DNA from: Cymodocea nodosa
Lineage: Eukaryota > Streptophyta > Magnoliopsida > Alismatales > Cymodoceaceae
DNA length: 64,000 bases
NCBI GenBank assembly: GCA_036874045.1
Contig: JAZBRI010000008.1
Span: forward strand, 9,005,001-9,069,000
Direction of reading: 5' to 3'
Part shown: positions 21,661 through 34,200 of the stretch, piece by piece
Layout of the letters: each line of letters opens with the position of its first letter
Position numbering within the stretch: position 1 is the stretch's first letter
Notes under the pieces: generated by a model
The model's database searches: none
The model's input: the letters and a program-made list of their open reading frames with translations, nothing else
Told to the model about the DNA's origin: nothing
Position numbers and translations under genes: made by a program

Positions 21661-21949
21661 GATTTGTCAACTACACCTGTAGGTATATTTTATTATCGAT
21701 AATTTTTTTTATTAAATAAAAATTAAATTTTTGATCTCTACATTAAAAAAAAATTTATCAATGCCAAAAAGAGTACTTGAACACGTGCTTTGGAATATTA
21801 AATTAGATAAAAAAGGTCCACCACTAGTTATAGCCTGCTTTTTCGTTGCCAAACAAACACGTGCTTTAAAATAACATCGCGGGTTCCAGACTTCTAGCGT
21901 TCGTCCGTCACATCTTCCTCTTCGACCATTCCTTCCGACGATCGCCAGG
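21661..21949 (+). promoter_or_regulatory. Upstream region of the YbeY-HAD gene with two G-boxes
   Basis: The last ~290 bp before the start codon change from AT-rich to GC-rich. ACACGTGCTTT occurs twice, with CACGTG at 21782-21787 and 21858-21863, 76 bp apart and about 165 and 90 bp before the ATG. No certain TATA box. G-boxes are common in promoters of nuclear genes for chloroplast proteins. Confidence 0.45.
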
Positions 21950-22282
21950 ATGATCACCCAAGCCCTGCCCCTCGCCGCCAGGTCCCCGCTCCCTCGCCTT
22001 CTCCCTCTCTCCTCCGCGGCTCAGTTCCTCCTCTCGACCTTCCCCCGCGGTTTGCCCCACGGAAGAGTGTTCCATAAGCTATGGACGGGGGGATACGAGC
22101 TGAGTAAAGGACGGCGTCGACATAGAGCTGCTGCTGGTGTCTTTGTCGCGCAGCAGAGGGGATACCGGAAGTTTAGGTGGCGGAAGAACGAGAAGCAGCA
22201 GGGGGTTCCCAAGGAGAAGGAGCTCGTCATCAACGTCGATATCGGGATCGAGGAGGGGCTGCCCGACGATGCCGAAATCCTG
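21950..22282 (+). CDS. ybeY: YbeY-HAD exon 1 (leader)
   Basis: 111 codons from ATG (MITQALPLAARSPLP) to EIL; donor GTAATG, phase 0. Very GC-rich compared with the rest of the gene. It encodes the transit-peptide-like leader and the link VINVDIGIEEGLPDDAEIL into YbeY. The next upstream in-frame context has no other good ATG. Confidence 0.9.
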
Positions 22283-25200
22283 GTAATGTCCAGAGCTAGG
22301 GTTTTATGATTAAATACTCAAATTCTAGTTTTATCAGAGGAGGGGAGTTGCTTTCTTCCGTGTATTTTCTTTTGTTCCTTTTGAAGGTAGGCATGAAGGA
22401 TTGATGTCTAACAAGATTTCTTTGCAAAGCTGTTTGCACCCTGACATTTGGATTTGTATGTTTTGCACAGAGTATTGCAGAAGTACTTCGATTGAATGCC
22501 TCCATGGCAGTGAAGATTGCTTTTGATAGGCTTAATGATTCAGATTACAAAACAAGGGACACGTCGATGGATAACATTGATAAATTTAAGAGAGTTGAGT
22601 TATCTATACTGCTCTGCAATGATGAATTTATTAGAAAACTTAACAAAGAGTGGAGAGACGAGGACCGGGCAACCGATGTCCTCTCAATATCTGAGCACAT
22701 ACCTGGACTAAAGGTCTCCATTGTAAGATTTATGCTTCACACAAATGGAACATTCTTTTTTGTTTCAAGTGATAATGATCTGTTCTCCTTGTTCTGATAC
22801 ATATCCTTTTTTTAACCAACAGATGGTTTTAGGTGACATTGTAATTTCGGTTGAAACAGCTGCTAGACAAGCTCGGGAGAGGGGACACGCACTGCTTGAT
22901 GAGATTCGGATTCTTATGGTAGGTGTCAGTTATTTCATTTTCTTTAGCATCCAATTAATCCTTCAACTACCATATTCAAGCCCAGATTCTCAGGTGTCTG
23001 AAATGTATCTGTAGTATTTATTTCTTCCAAATAAACAGTGACGTAAAGGCTAAATTTACCACATTAACAATTAACATAACCAGATAATATAGTGAGGTTA
23101 CTGCTGAATTTTCTACATCAAAATCTACCCAACAGCAGGTTGAACTGATTGTAATTTCTAAAATGGTTGAATACTTTCTGAAGTTACATAGCTTATATTG
23201 TAGCACATATTGTTGTCCCAAATGCCTAGCTATGATGGATAACCTTTGCTATGCCATAGTAATCATTTTGAGTTTGATTACCATCCTATTTATATCTATG
23301 AAAGTGATTCATGGCCCACTCCCCCTTTAAGAGATTAAGTGTTTGAGAAGGTGGAGTGAACTAGGATTAGGGTTTTTGGATGTCAGATAGCAAATGAATA
23401 AGGTGGAATGAAGGGGATGTTTGCCTGTGATGAGGGTGTTAACACCTCCACTTTTGGACTTTCTCTACAATCTAATATTTTTCTTTTTGGGTCCCATGGT
23501 CCATCTTACCCTTTATCTAGGTTTAAAAACCTATTTTCTTCCTCCTCTAGGATTAAAGGTCTATTCCCCTTCATTAGGCTTAAAAAGTTCAACTACTTTC
23601 GAGCATAGGCTCTCATAGTTTGTCAACCCTTTTGTAGGCCTTGCGATTTGTAACTTTTTTGTGTCCCATGACATATAATTTTCTCTTTTCGGGCTTTAAA
23701 GATCATTTTCACATTTGTGGGAGCTTAAAAGATCCATTAGTTTCTTTATTTGGGCAAAAAATGGGCCATCTTCTTTGTTAGGCATAAAAAGCTCTTAAAT
23801 ATATAAAAATTCCTCTTATATAATAAGGAGAAAATATTCCTTCAGTAAACCCATTTTTAGTTTGATTGAAAATTTCTTCAATTTGCCCATTTTCAGTCTA
23901 ATTGAATACCTTTTCGGTCAAATTGAATTTTGGTCTTTAGTCTAATCAAAAAAATTTTAGTTAGACTGAAGTTGGTTGAGGAATTGAATTGTCAACAAAC
24001 CCATACTTGTTTTTAGAATTGAGAGTTTTCTTCATAGCCCTATTCTACATTGTATAATTGTTTTTGTTAAGACATTTAATAATGAAAATGTTCCCTAGGT
24101 AATTGGAGTTGATGATGTAAGCGTCATAATCTTTCTTACGATGAACATTAGAAACTTTGCTACTTCCCTCCATGATGGTGGAAAAATAGAAAGAACCACA
24201 TGTAGGTGGAAGACAAAATGAAATGTGCATAGTTCTTGAAGAAATCCTAGAATTGTGGTGTAAAGGAAATAACTTTGTCTGATCTAGATAAAAGAAATCA
24301 GAATGGAAAAGATAGTAAGAGAATTGTAGATCAACAAGAGGAAATGTGAATTCCCTTAATTTGTGGCATGTGACATGGTGAGAACAAGAAACCATGCATA
24401 AGATGGAAAACATCACTTGATCTAAAGAAGAAACACAAGATCTGGTCGATTGTGCTTTGATATTATGTAGAAAAGGTGAGATTCAACAACTTCCTCTTGA
24501 TCAATGTTCATGTAGATGGAAATGTGTAGGAGATAGATGTCGTAAATAAAACATGCCTTGATCTTATTCATCAAATGGATGCTATCTGCAAATATGAAGC
24601 CTTATATACAGTTGGGTGTGGACTTGGGTAAATGGGGTCTTTAAACTCATATGCAAAGAATAACAAAAAGAACAAACAATAGAAAAAATAAATAACATAA
24701 ATAATGAACTAATTCTAACATGTGTCACATCATTTGACATGTGGCAATCTCTCATTAGTTTGACACTTTGACGTTAACACCATGAACCAATCAGGTATTG
24801 ACACGTGATAGTCTCTACCTTGTTAGTCACCATGTCGGATGCTACATCAATGTTGTATCATCACCCCTTGTCTTGTTAGCAAGCTTAATCTCCATTCTGA
24901 TCTAATAGTTTGGATTGATTTCATTGGACAGATCAAACTAGATTGCATCTGATGGTTGAAGATTTTTTTGTTTTTTATCTGATAGATCATGATTTTTCTA
25001 CTTTTAGGATCAAATTTGAGAATTAACAGTGAAGATCATTTCACTCAAAATGCATAAGATGACTTAGATTGCATTTGATCTATCTTGATGCAATGGTTGC
25101 CTTTTAATCAAGTGGATCTGATGAATCACATCTGTCAGATCCTCTAGCTTGTAGTCCTTTAACTCGCCTACGTCTTCTATGTAGATAGTTGACTAACAAG

Positions 25201-28200
25201 AGGAGGAGATTGATTGTAGCTTTAGGGGACTCTAGATAAAATTGGATTTTCTTCTCCATTGAAAAGGTCTCTAGCATCTTTGGCACCTAGAGAAGTCTCC
25301 ATTGAGCTTGAACACTCCTTTGGAGTAGTGAAACCCTAATGTGAACTCAATTAGTAATGTTGGATTGTCACTCACCATTGCAATTTTACATGCTTGCTCC
25401 TAGCAAATCATTCCTCTCCACTTGCATGACCTCAGGGTGACCTCCTTGAGCTTATGCAACATTCTCAAAGTTTGCAAGTTGAGGTTTGATGCTTTTCTAA
25501 CCGATTCTAGAGGAGCTTCACCAAGTGCCACTTTCTTCCCTTGTTTTCGCCATTGCTTGTGCTATCACCTACAAAGTCATTCTTCCTCGTTTAGTCAGGA
25601 TCGCTGATTTTTGTCCCTATCGCACATCTCCTATAGTTGACCTTCAGTTAAATGACCTTCCTCCATCTTCCTCATAGGTGATTGTCGCCCCTACTATCAT
25701 ATCTCATTAGAATAAAGGAAAAACTACATTAGTTCGTCCCACTTTTTCTTTATTTTTGTCATTGCCTTTTTTGGTTACAGGGGGTGATGGACAGTTTATT
25801 TTGAATCATGTCACTCCCTTTTGATGATGATATATATTGAACTGTATGCTTGAGATCAATTGTTTATCACTTCAGATCAAATCATCTGATTTGGCTAAAA
25901 TTTTAATATGTTGTAGATCTTTGTTTAAACTTTCCAACAAACCAAAGATCAGAAAAATTTGATTTCTGGATGGAAAGTTGTTAAACTTTGATCATGCTGC
26001 GATTATCTGATCTGAATCTGTTTATGTTGTATGCATATTTAGCTTTCCATTTTAGATTTAGTCATTAGATTTAGGCCATCTTTTAGTGTATTAGAGCTCA
26101 CTTAATGAGCTTTCCAACACATATTTGAGATCTGAAATTCATCCAGTGAATGGAAAGATGAAATCCAAGAATGCTGCCTTAGGTTGCTGTTTATTTGAAC
26201 TATATGTTCATTGAAAATTAATTTTCACTTGCAATTTATCTATAGTGATTTTTATTCAGTATTTTTCTGTTGAAACACTTGCTAATGTTTAAACACTTAT
26301 TATATTATGTTATTCTGATTTGTATATTAAGGGTTATGATTTTTCAAAGTGAGCTATCTCCTATTTTTCCTATCTATTACTTTGACACTGTTTTACTTTC
26401 GATCACATTTTTAATCTTTGTAGACCTTCGAATGTATAGTTTACAAATTTTTTATATACAATTTATTTGTTAATCTTTCATTTACAAGTTAAATTGTATC
26501 ATTCCATTTTGAGTAATTAGAGAGATTTGAATTTTCAAACTTAGTCCTAATTACAAATAGGTCATCTGCCTTAGGACCTGCACACTAAAATCATAGTGAC
26601 AACTATAATGCAGATAAACTTAAACTATTTTATTTTACATTTTTCTTGAAACTAGATTCATTCAAGTTTCCAATGCCTTTTAAATCATGTTATTTTAATC
26701 TACATATATATCTTTGTGATTTTTCGAAGTTTGCATTGGTTAGTAGGCATTGTTGTAGTTTTGCATTGTGCCTTCTGTTTCTTCATGTTGTTTACATCTT
26801 CAAATTGTCTTAATATTTTTGTTGCGCATTTTTCTTGAATTGCAGACTGTTTGGGGTTGTTAAGTTAAATCTTAAACTTGTTTAATTTGCTTTTATGCTT
26901 ATATCAATAATTACTTTTAGAAGTAAACAAACAACTTTTCACACAAATTAAATATTAATTCAAATTTGTATTTTAACTGCAAATGCATAGTGTATATTGT
27001 ATTTGTGTACAAGTATATGTCGATCTCACAGAGATTGAGTAAGAATTGTGTACTGTTTCGATTTTTATATTGGAGTTTATATGTGTTTAGTAAACACTTC
27101 GTTGAGTTATAGTTAACATAATGAACCTAATTTGTGGGGTTATGACCAACTCAACAAATTAACCTTGTGGACTTAAATTAACTTCATGAGCCTACCTTTC
27201 TAGTTAAATATTGCTATTTACAAAGGAATTCGGCCAACCATTGGGCGATTCCACAGAATGTAAATAACATCAATTAAGCTTTTTAATATTAATTAATATT
27301 AGATTTATCATTAAGCAACACTAATATTTAGATATTTCAAACAGTAACCATTAAAATCTTTAAGTATCTGGAACGAATTAATTTTAGTAAACAATAAAAT
27401 TATTTTTTATTTTCTGAATCAAACAAACATAAAAACATCCACAATACTGACAATGATAACATTAATCACGATACAAAACAAATAATACAATACTTTAATA
27501 CTAAATGTAAACATAGATAATTTGTTGTTTTTGGTATTTTTGTTTTGATATGTTCTTGAAGATGAACGAAAGGTGAAATGTAAAAATCTCTATCGACAAT
27601 AAAAACTTTCGTTACCACATGCAACGCGATTATACCACTGAAAACTTAATCACTTACAATCTTGTCTTCTTTTTCTATAGAATCGCAAATCAAGAATTGT
27701 AAGATGATCTCTTCTTCAGCATACTAGTATCAATCCGAAATCAAGGCTAGAAGTTTTACGATCTCTTGAGATATGAGTCGATGTTTGGTGAAAATGATTT
27801 TCCTTCCCGTGATGCGATCACTCCTCACAGTGGTTGTCAGTCACCGTGTTTGGCTCGAAATCGACCTGACATCAGGAAAGTATCCTCATAGACTTCCGGT
27901 AGTTGGTGATTTTGGTGGTGGTGTGGAGCTTCAAGGAACTTCCGACGTTTCCTGCAGTTAGCGCAGTTCTCCACCTCTGCACACACACTTTCTTCATCTT
28001 TTTTCTCTTCTTTTATATTTCTTTCTATAGTAACTGCTTTTGCTTAATTGATCAGTTGGATTTCCTTCATTCATATCAATGATGGCGATTTCTTCTTCAT
28101 TCCACGAGTGAATTCCTGCGTGATACGTGCAATCGTGATTTTCTTTCAAATGTTTTGTTTTTGCAACTGCTATAGTGGCATATTAGAAAATAAATGGTCC

Positions 28201-31200
28201 GTAGAGTTACAGATAACTCAACAGACTTATTTCGTTGATTTAATTATAAAACACGTGTAATAAAGAAATAACTTATAAACTACTAACACAATATGTTACC
28301 TTAGTGTATATTCGAGTAACTCAATACGTATAGTTATGCTAATTTAACGAGTTAAACATGTGCAGCTCACATGACATAATAAAGTATTTAATTTCAACAC
28401 GTGCATAATTCTAACTTAAAAAGTTTAAATATTTCGGATAGTTATAACTATAAGCATCCAAAACTTATATGCATTTCGGATAGTTAGCACCTAACCTTCC
28501 GAAAGATAACTTAAGTCAAGTTTTCAAAATGCGACACGTGTCTTCAGGCAGTTTTATGATAAAAAGATATTTCAGATACTTAAAAATCTAATTATCCGAT
28601 GTTCAGATGTATTTCGGATAGTGACTAGATAAATTATCGAAAATTCACTTAAGTCATGCATTACGGTTTCAACATGTGTATTTTAGGAAATAATAGAATA
28701 TTCTTTAAGTGTTTAAAACATAATTGTACGATACATACAATATAACTCTCCGAAATAATAGAAAATTCAAATACTTAAGACTTAAAAATCTGTAACTCAC
28801 CGACAATTTAGAAATGTACTTAATTAACTTTAATTCCCTGAAATTATGTAGATTCTTTCGTTAAAGCATATAACAGTGCAATTATAACATAATGACCTAA
28901 TTCTCATATGATAAGTTAAATATTATGCAAATAACCATCATTTAACCCTTAATATTATGCACTTTTTTATTCTAAACATAGATTTATACTACTTCAATCT
29001 AGATGTGAATTCATAATTTTCTGATTAATACATATTTTGTTATGATCTTTTGCAGTTTGTACTTTTTTGCAGGCATTTTAGCAACTAAGGGGTGATATTC
29101 TACAATTATGAAATTTTGCATGTTATGTGTATGATTAAATGCTAGATTGAATGATTGAAATATCATGTTTGCTTGACCATGTTTACTTCTTGATGTTTGA
29201 TCATTTTTTTTTTTAATTACTTTGCGGTATTACACATATTATACATGTTATTTTATTTATATTATCATTTGTGAAAATTGCTAATATCTAGAAATTATAT
29301 TTAGATTTGCATTAGCCACAAACCAATTTTTATAATTGCACATTAATTAAAATTTGATGACATGAAAATGTACTCTTATTTTGCTTTCCATGTATATAGT
29401 CAAACTTGAGTGAGAAATTGTGTGTACCACTATTTTTATTGACGTATATATATGTTGTTTTAACAACTTTGCTATTTTCTTGATTTTGATTATATGTAGT
29501 TGACTTAAAGTGAAGTTACATGTGTTACCTATCATTGTGTACTTTGGATGACACTTTATGTCATTTTATCAACTAATTTTAAAATACGAAATATGGAAAT
29601 CGAGCTTACCCTTAACAAAATTATAGAAGGATACATGAGATTTTCTCATTTTCAGAATTAGTAAATCCTCAAAATTTAAAACATAACAATGCATTAGGGT
29701 CATACCCCTTAGTTGAGTCACACCTATAGAAATGCATGCAATTCTTCATATAAAATTAAGGTCATGTACATACACCTTAGCTCTTTTGTCATCTTTTTAG
29801 ATAGAATTCTATAATTCCCCTTTTCTTTAGGTTATCACTAAGCTTTATATTTAAATAAGTGATAATCAATTAAAGTCATTTTTTAAAATCAATCAAGATA
29901 ACTCTTCGGAAGGGTATGAATATGCATTTCTATTTTACATATTCCAGAGTCATCTTACGTCTGTATCTTATTTATTTTATTTGTTTACCTTTATCATACT
30001 ATGCTTAGGTTATTTAGACTAAGATCATATAAGACTTGTTCTTTACTCATCACATGAATAAGAGATGTTTATATAACTCTTTCCTAGACTTTTAGTTTTA
30101 TTCATCTATATGGGTAAAAATACTCAACTTTTTGTCTCTTCTACTATTTACATAAGTAAGCATTAACATGCATCATCTATATATGTAAGGATATCTAAGA
30201 GGTTAAGAAATTAGGTGTGTAGAATGTTTAATACTTTCTCTATGCGTATTTAGAATACTTATCTAGACTCTTTGGTTAAATATTATTATAGAGGGAAAGA
30301 AGTTGTCATGTGACTTTCTTCTTAAAGATTAGCATGTACAAACACAAAAATGTTTGCGAAAAAAGCAATTCTCTATTAACTTAAAGAATAATTACAAAGT
30401 CTTGCCAATAATAGGTTAAAGGATGACACTTGCTCCTCTTGTTCGAGAACAACATAATATATAATAAGCAAGGGTATCACACCTTGTTCGTTAAGTCCTC
30501 TTAATGTTTAGAATGAAGAAAGACTTAGGGTCCATTTGTTCATTTGGAAAATGAGAGAAAAAGAAAATAAGAAAAATTTAGAAAATGAGAAAAAAAAGAA
30601 AACTAATTTCCTATTTGTCATTTTCTTGGTGTTTATGCACCTAATGGAAAATGATAGAAATTAAAATTTAGATATTTGTATATATAATGGAAAATGTTGA
30701 AAATTGAAATTTAGGTGTTTATGCATGTGGTAGAAGATTATTTATTTTAATTCTTAATCATTTAATTTAATCCTTAAATCACTTAATTAAACTATTTAGA
30801 TTACTTGAATCACCTAATTAAATTATTCACATTACTTAATTTAATCTCCCGTAAGTGCTTGACTCACCTAATTTGAGATTGTGGCAAGTGAAAAATGAAT
30901 TTTAAAGTTGTAAGTTTAGAAAATCTAGAAAACTTTTATATTGTGAATTGAAAGCTCATTAAAGAGAGAGGGGGGGTGAATAGTGAGTTTATAGAAATTC
31001 TTAGTGATTTTTAATTCACCTTTAATTTAATCAAAATTTACTAGTTTAACTTAAGTAGTTAACAGAAAACACACAAAACTAAATTTACTACAGTAAAAAA
31101 TAAAGAACACAACATGATTTTTATAGTGGTTCTCCTAAATGGGCTAGTCCACTTTTCAAAGCCTCAACCTCGAGAGTTTTACTAAATTGATATTTTTACA

Positions 31201-34200
31201 AGATGAATATCAACCTCAATAAGATTCTTATAATGATGTTTTATGACTTGACACCCAACCACACTAGTGTTTTCTAGCTATATACCAAATCACAGTACAA
31301 GACACCACCTCATACTCACATGCATAGGGCACCGACCTTATGTAGAATAAAACACCAACTTTGTTTGGATGAAGCCTTGACCTTACTATTTTGTTCATTC
31401 ATGAACAATTAGATTACTAACTTTGTAGATAATGGTTTGATTATTGTAGTGTATGTATGCTGGGGTTTGAATAATCAACTCATGTTCATTAAGTAGAGAT
31501 CTTAATCACATCATCTTACATGCTATTTGTGTCATAAATCTATATTCTGCTTTTGCACTAGATTTGAAAGTCACATTTTGTTTATTGCTTTGCCAAGTAA
31601 CTAGGTTTTCCTTGATATAGGTGAAAAAAAATCAAAAGTAGATTTCCTATTTCCTTTGTCTCCAACATAATTTGAGTCTAAGTAAACTTCAATTATCAAA
31701 TTTCCATGCTTTTTATATATCAATCCCTTGCTTAAGGTATTTTAGACCAAAGATATTTAGACACATTCATTTAAAATTGGATAGTGTGAGCTATATCCAA
31801 GAGGTGACAGTGTTTTCTCTCAACAACATTATTTTATTGGGAAGTGCAGGCATAGTTTGATAGATAATGCCAAGAAAATCACCATTGTTTTGAAAATATT
31901 GTTTTAAAAGTTTAAGAGCATTATTAGTATAGAAACATTTTTAGAGTAAAAGAAAACTAATTCTTGATTTCAACAAAAAATTTAACAACAATATCTATTA
32001 CATGTTGACAATTTTTAAGCAAATACATCCAATAAATTCTAGAATAATCATCAATAAAGATTATGTAATATTGATCATTGAACACAAAAGGAAAATGATT
32101 GGAACCCTAAACATCATAGTGAACAAGTTTGCTGAGGTAGCATTCGACCCTAGGGTGCTTGATTGTATTAATGTCCCTAGAAATATCATTCAAGAGATCT
32201 ACACCAACCTTAGCCTCCTAAATGAATTTGAAGATGGTTTAAGATGGAATGAGACATCATTTAGTGATCTCTTAGAGTTTAGGAAATTTTCAGGAAAAAA
32301 GAAAGACAAATCTAATGGAATGGAGGCTTGTGGAATAAATTCATACCTACTAGAATCTCCTTTCTCTAGAAATTTTTTCATTTCATCCTTCCAACATAGA
32401 CTAATGCTTAAAAAAAAGGATTTCATTTGATGTCACAATACAAATGTTATAGCTTCTAGCAACAAGAAGACTTTGGATGCCACTCATTTTTAATGGGGAT
32501 TGGGCAATTTTGTATAGAATTTAAATCAACAGAAAATTAGGCCTCAACCTACAAAATTAGATTGATTGGAAACAATTCATTCAAAAGGTCCTATTCTAGA
32601 AAAGCAAGTCTCTCACACCTACAAAATTAGATTAATTGAAAACAATTCACCCAAAAGATCCTATCCTAGAAAGCAAGTGTCTCACAAGCAATGCTCTAAA
32701 ATTCTTAGTGGTTAATATTTTATGGGAATGTTGGAAAGAATGATGTTCTATGGTGTATGAGAACAAAAGGGGATCCTCTATGAAAATTAATGTTAGAGTG
32801 GACTTTGCCTTGGATACTTTTGTTAGAGCATTAGCCAAAATGAGATAGAGATCAAACAAGGTACTATTGCTTAGGTGGCTTGGCTTCAAAAAATTAGATG
32901 CCAATTGGCTATAGTTTTAATGGATTGCCTAAGAAAAATCCCCTTAGTCGAAAATCAAACTTAACACAGATGGTGTGATCAATGTGGATGATGATATAGC
33001 AAGTGGAAGATTTCAAAATGTAGATAGGAAAATGATAGTAGCTTTCTTTGAGCCTTACAACCAGACAAATGTGATTATGATTGAACTTCATGTCATGTTG
33101 AGTGGTTTAACTATTTATAGAGATTGGGGTTTCAACTTGAACACCCTTGAGATTGAGATTGATTCTTTCTCTCTCTTTGATAATCTTCAATAGAATCAAT
33201 GCATTTCGGGACAAGCTTTGGTGATTTGCCCCATTCTTAATAACCATATCAATCAAACACATTCCTTATGACATGTACCTTACAAAGCCAATTAGTTGGT
33301 AGATTCACTAATGAAAAGAGAGCTCAACGACAATTAAAGAGAACTTTTTAGTTGCATTATGGATCTCATAGTAGAGTTTCAGCAATGATGGTAGTTTGAC
33401 AAGTTAGGTATCCCCAATATGAGGAGGTGATAACTCCTATTTTCCACCATCATTTCCCCTCATTGCAGTAATGTTTCTACTTGGTCTCCCACCCCTTGAA
33501 TAGTTTGGGATTTTACTTAGAAAAAAAGTAATTTACAACTTTGAAGACACTTTTAGAAGACATTAATTAAAGACAATGAGAAGTAGTATGATTATATTTA
33601 CCTAATCGAAAGGATTCACGTTAAATGGAGACAACCAACCTACAATGCGATAGATGTTCGAGCCTATAATGCCACATGATAGATGTTCGAGCCTATAATG
33701 CCACATGATAGATGAGTTTAAGGTAGTTTGCAAGGCAACCAACTTATGTGAGAGTTCATTATAAAGTAGGAGGTAGACACCATGGCCCCACTTACAACCT
33801 ATACCAATTCTATTCCTTGTTGCCAAATCTTGAAATGTTTAATGAAAGGGAAAAAGTTAATTGAATAAAAAAGTTGAATAGTAATGACACTAATAGAAAG
33901 AAGGTTAATTGAAAAGTTAGCTATATAAAAGACTTTGTCTAGTTAGATGTTAAAAGAGGCTAGGATAGTGTTTTTTCCTAAAATTGGGTAAGATAGATGT
34001 TAGAAGAGGCTTGGATAGTGTTTTTTCCTAAAACTAGGTAAGATCATCTATTAGCAATGATGACATAAGAAATATTAGGTAGGTTGTGTAAATGTGTAAA
34101 TAAATTTGTAGTACCTAACCTATGAGAAGTGACTCCTAAGTTTATGAAGAATTATCATTTAAAGTTATCATAGCAATATCCATACCTAAAATGGAAGCTA

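Noticed and set aside
22714-22719. Donor GTCTCC as the end of YbeY exon 2
   Set aside because: GTAAGA at 22723 is the better donor and keeps three residues (VSI) needed to match the family length.
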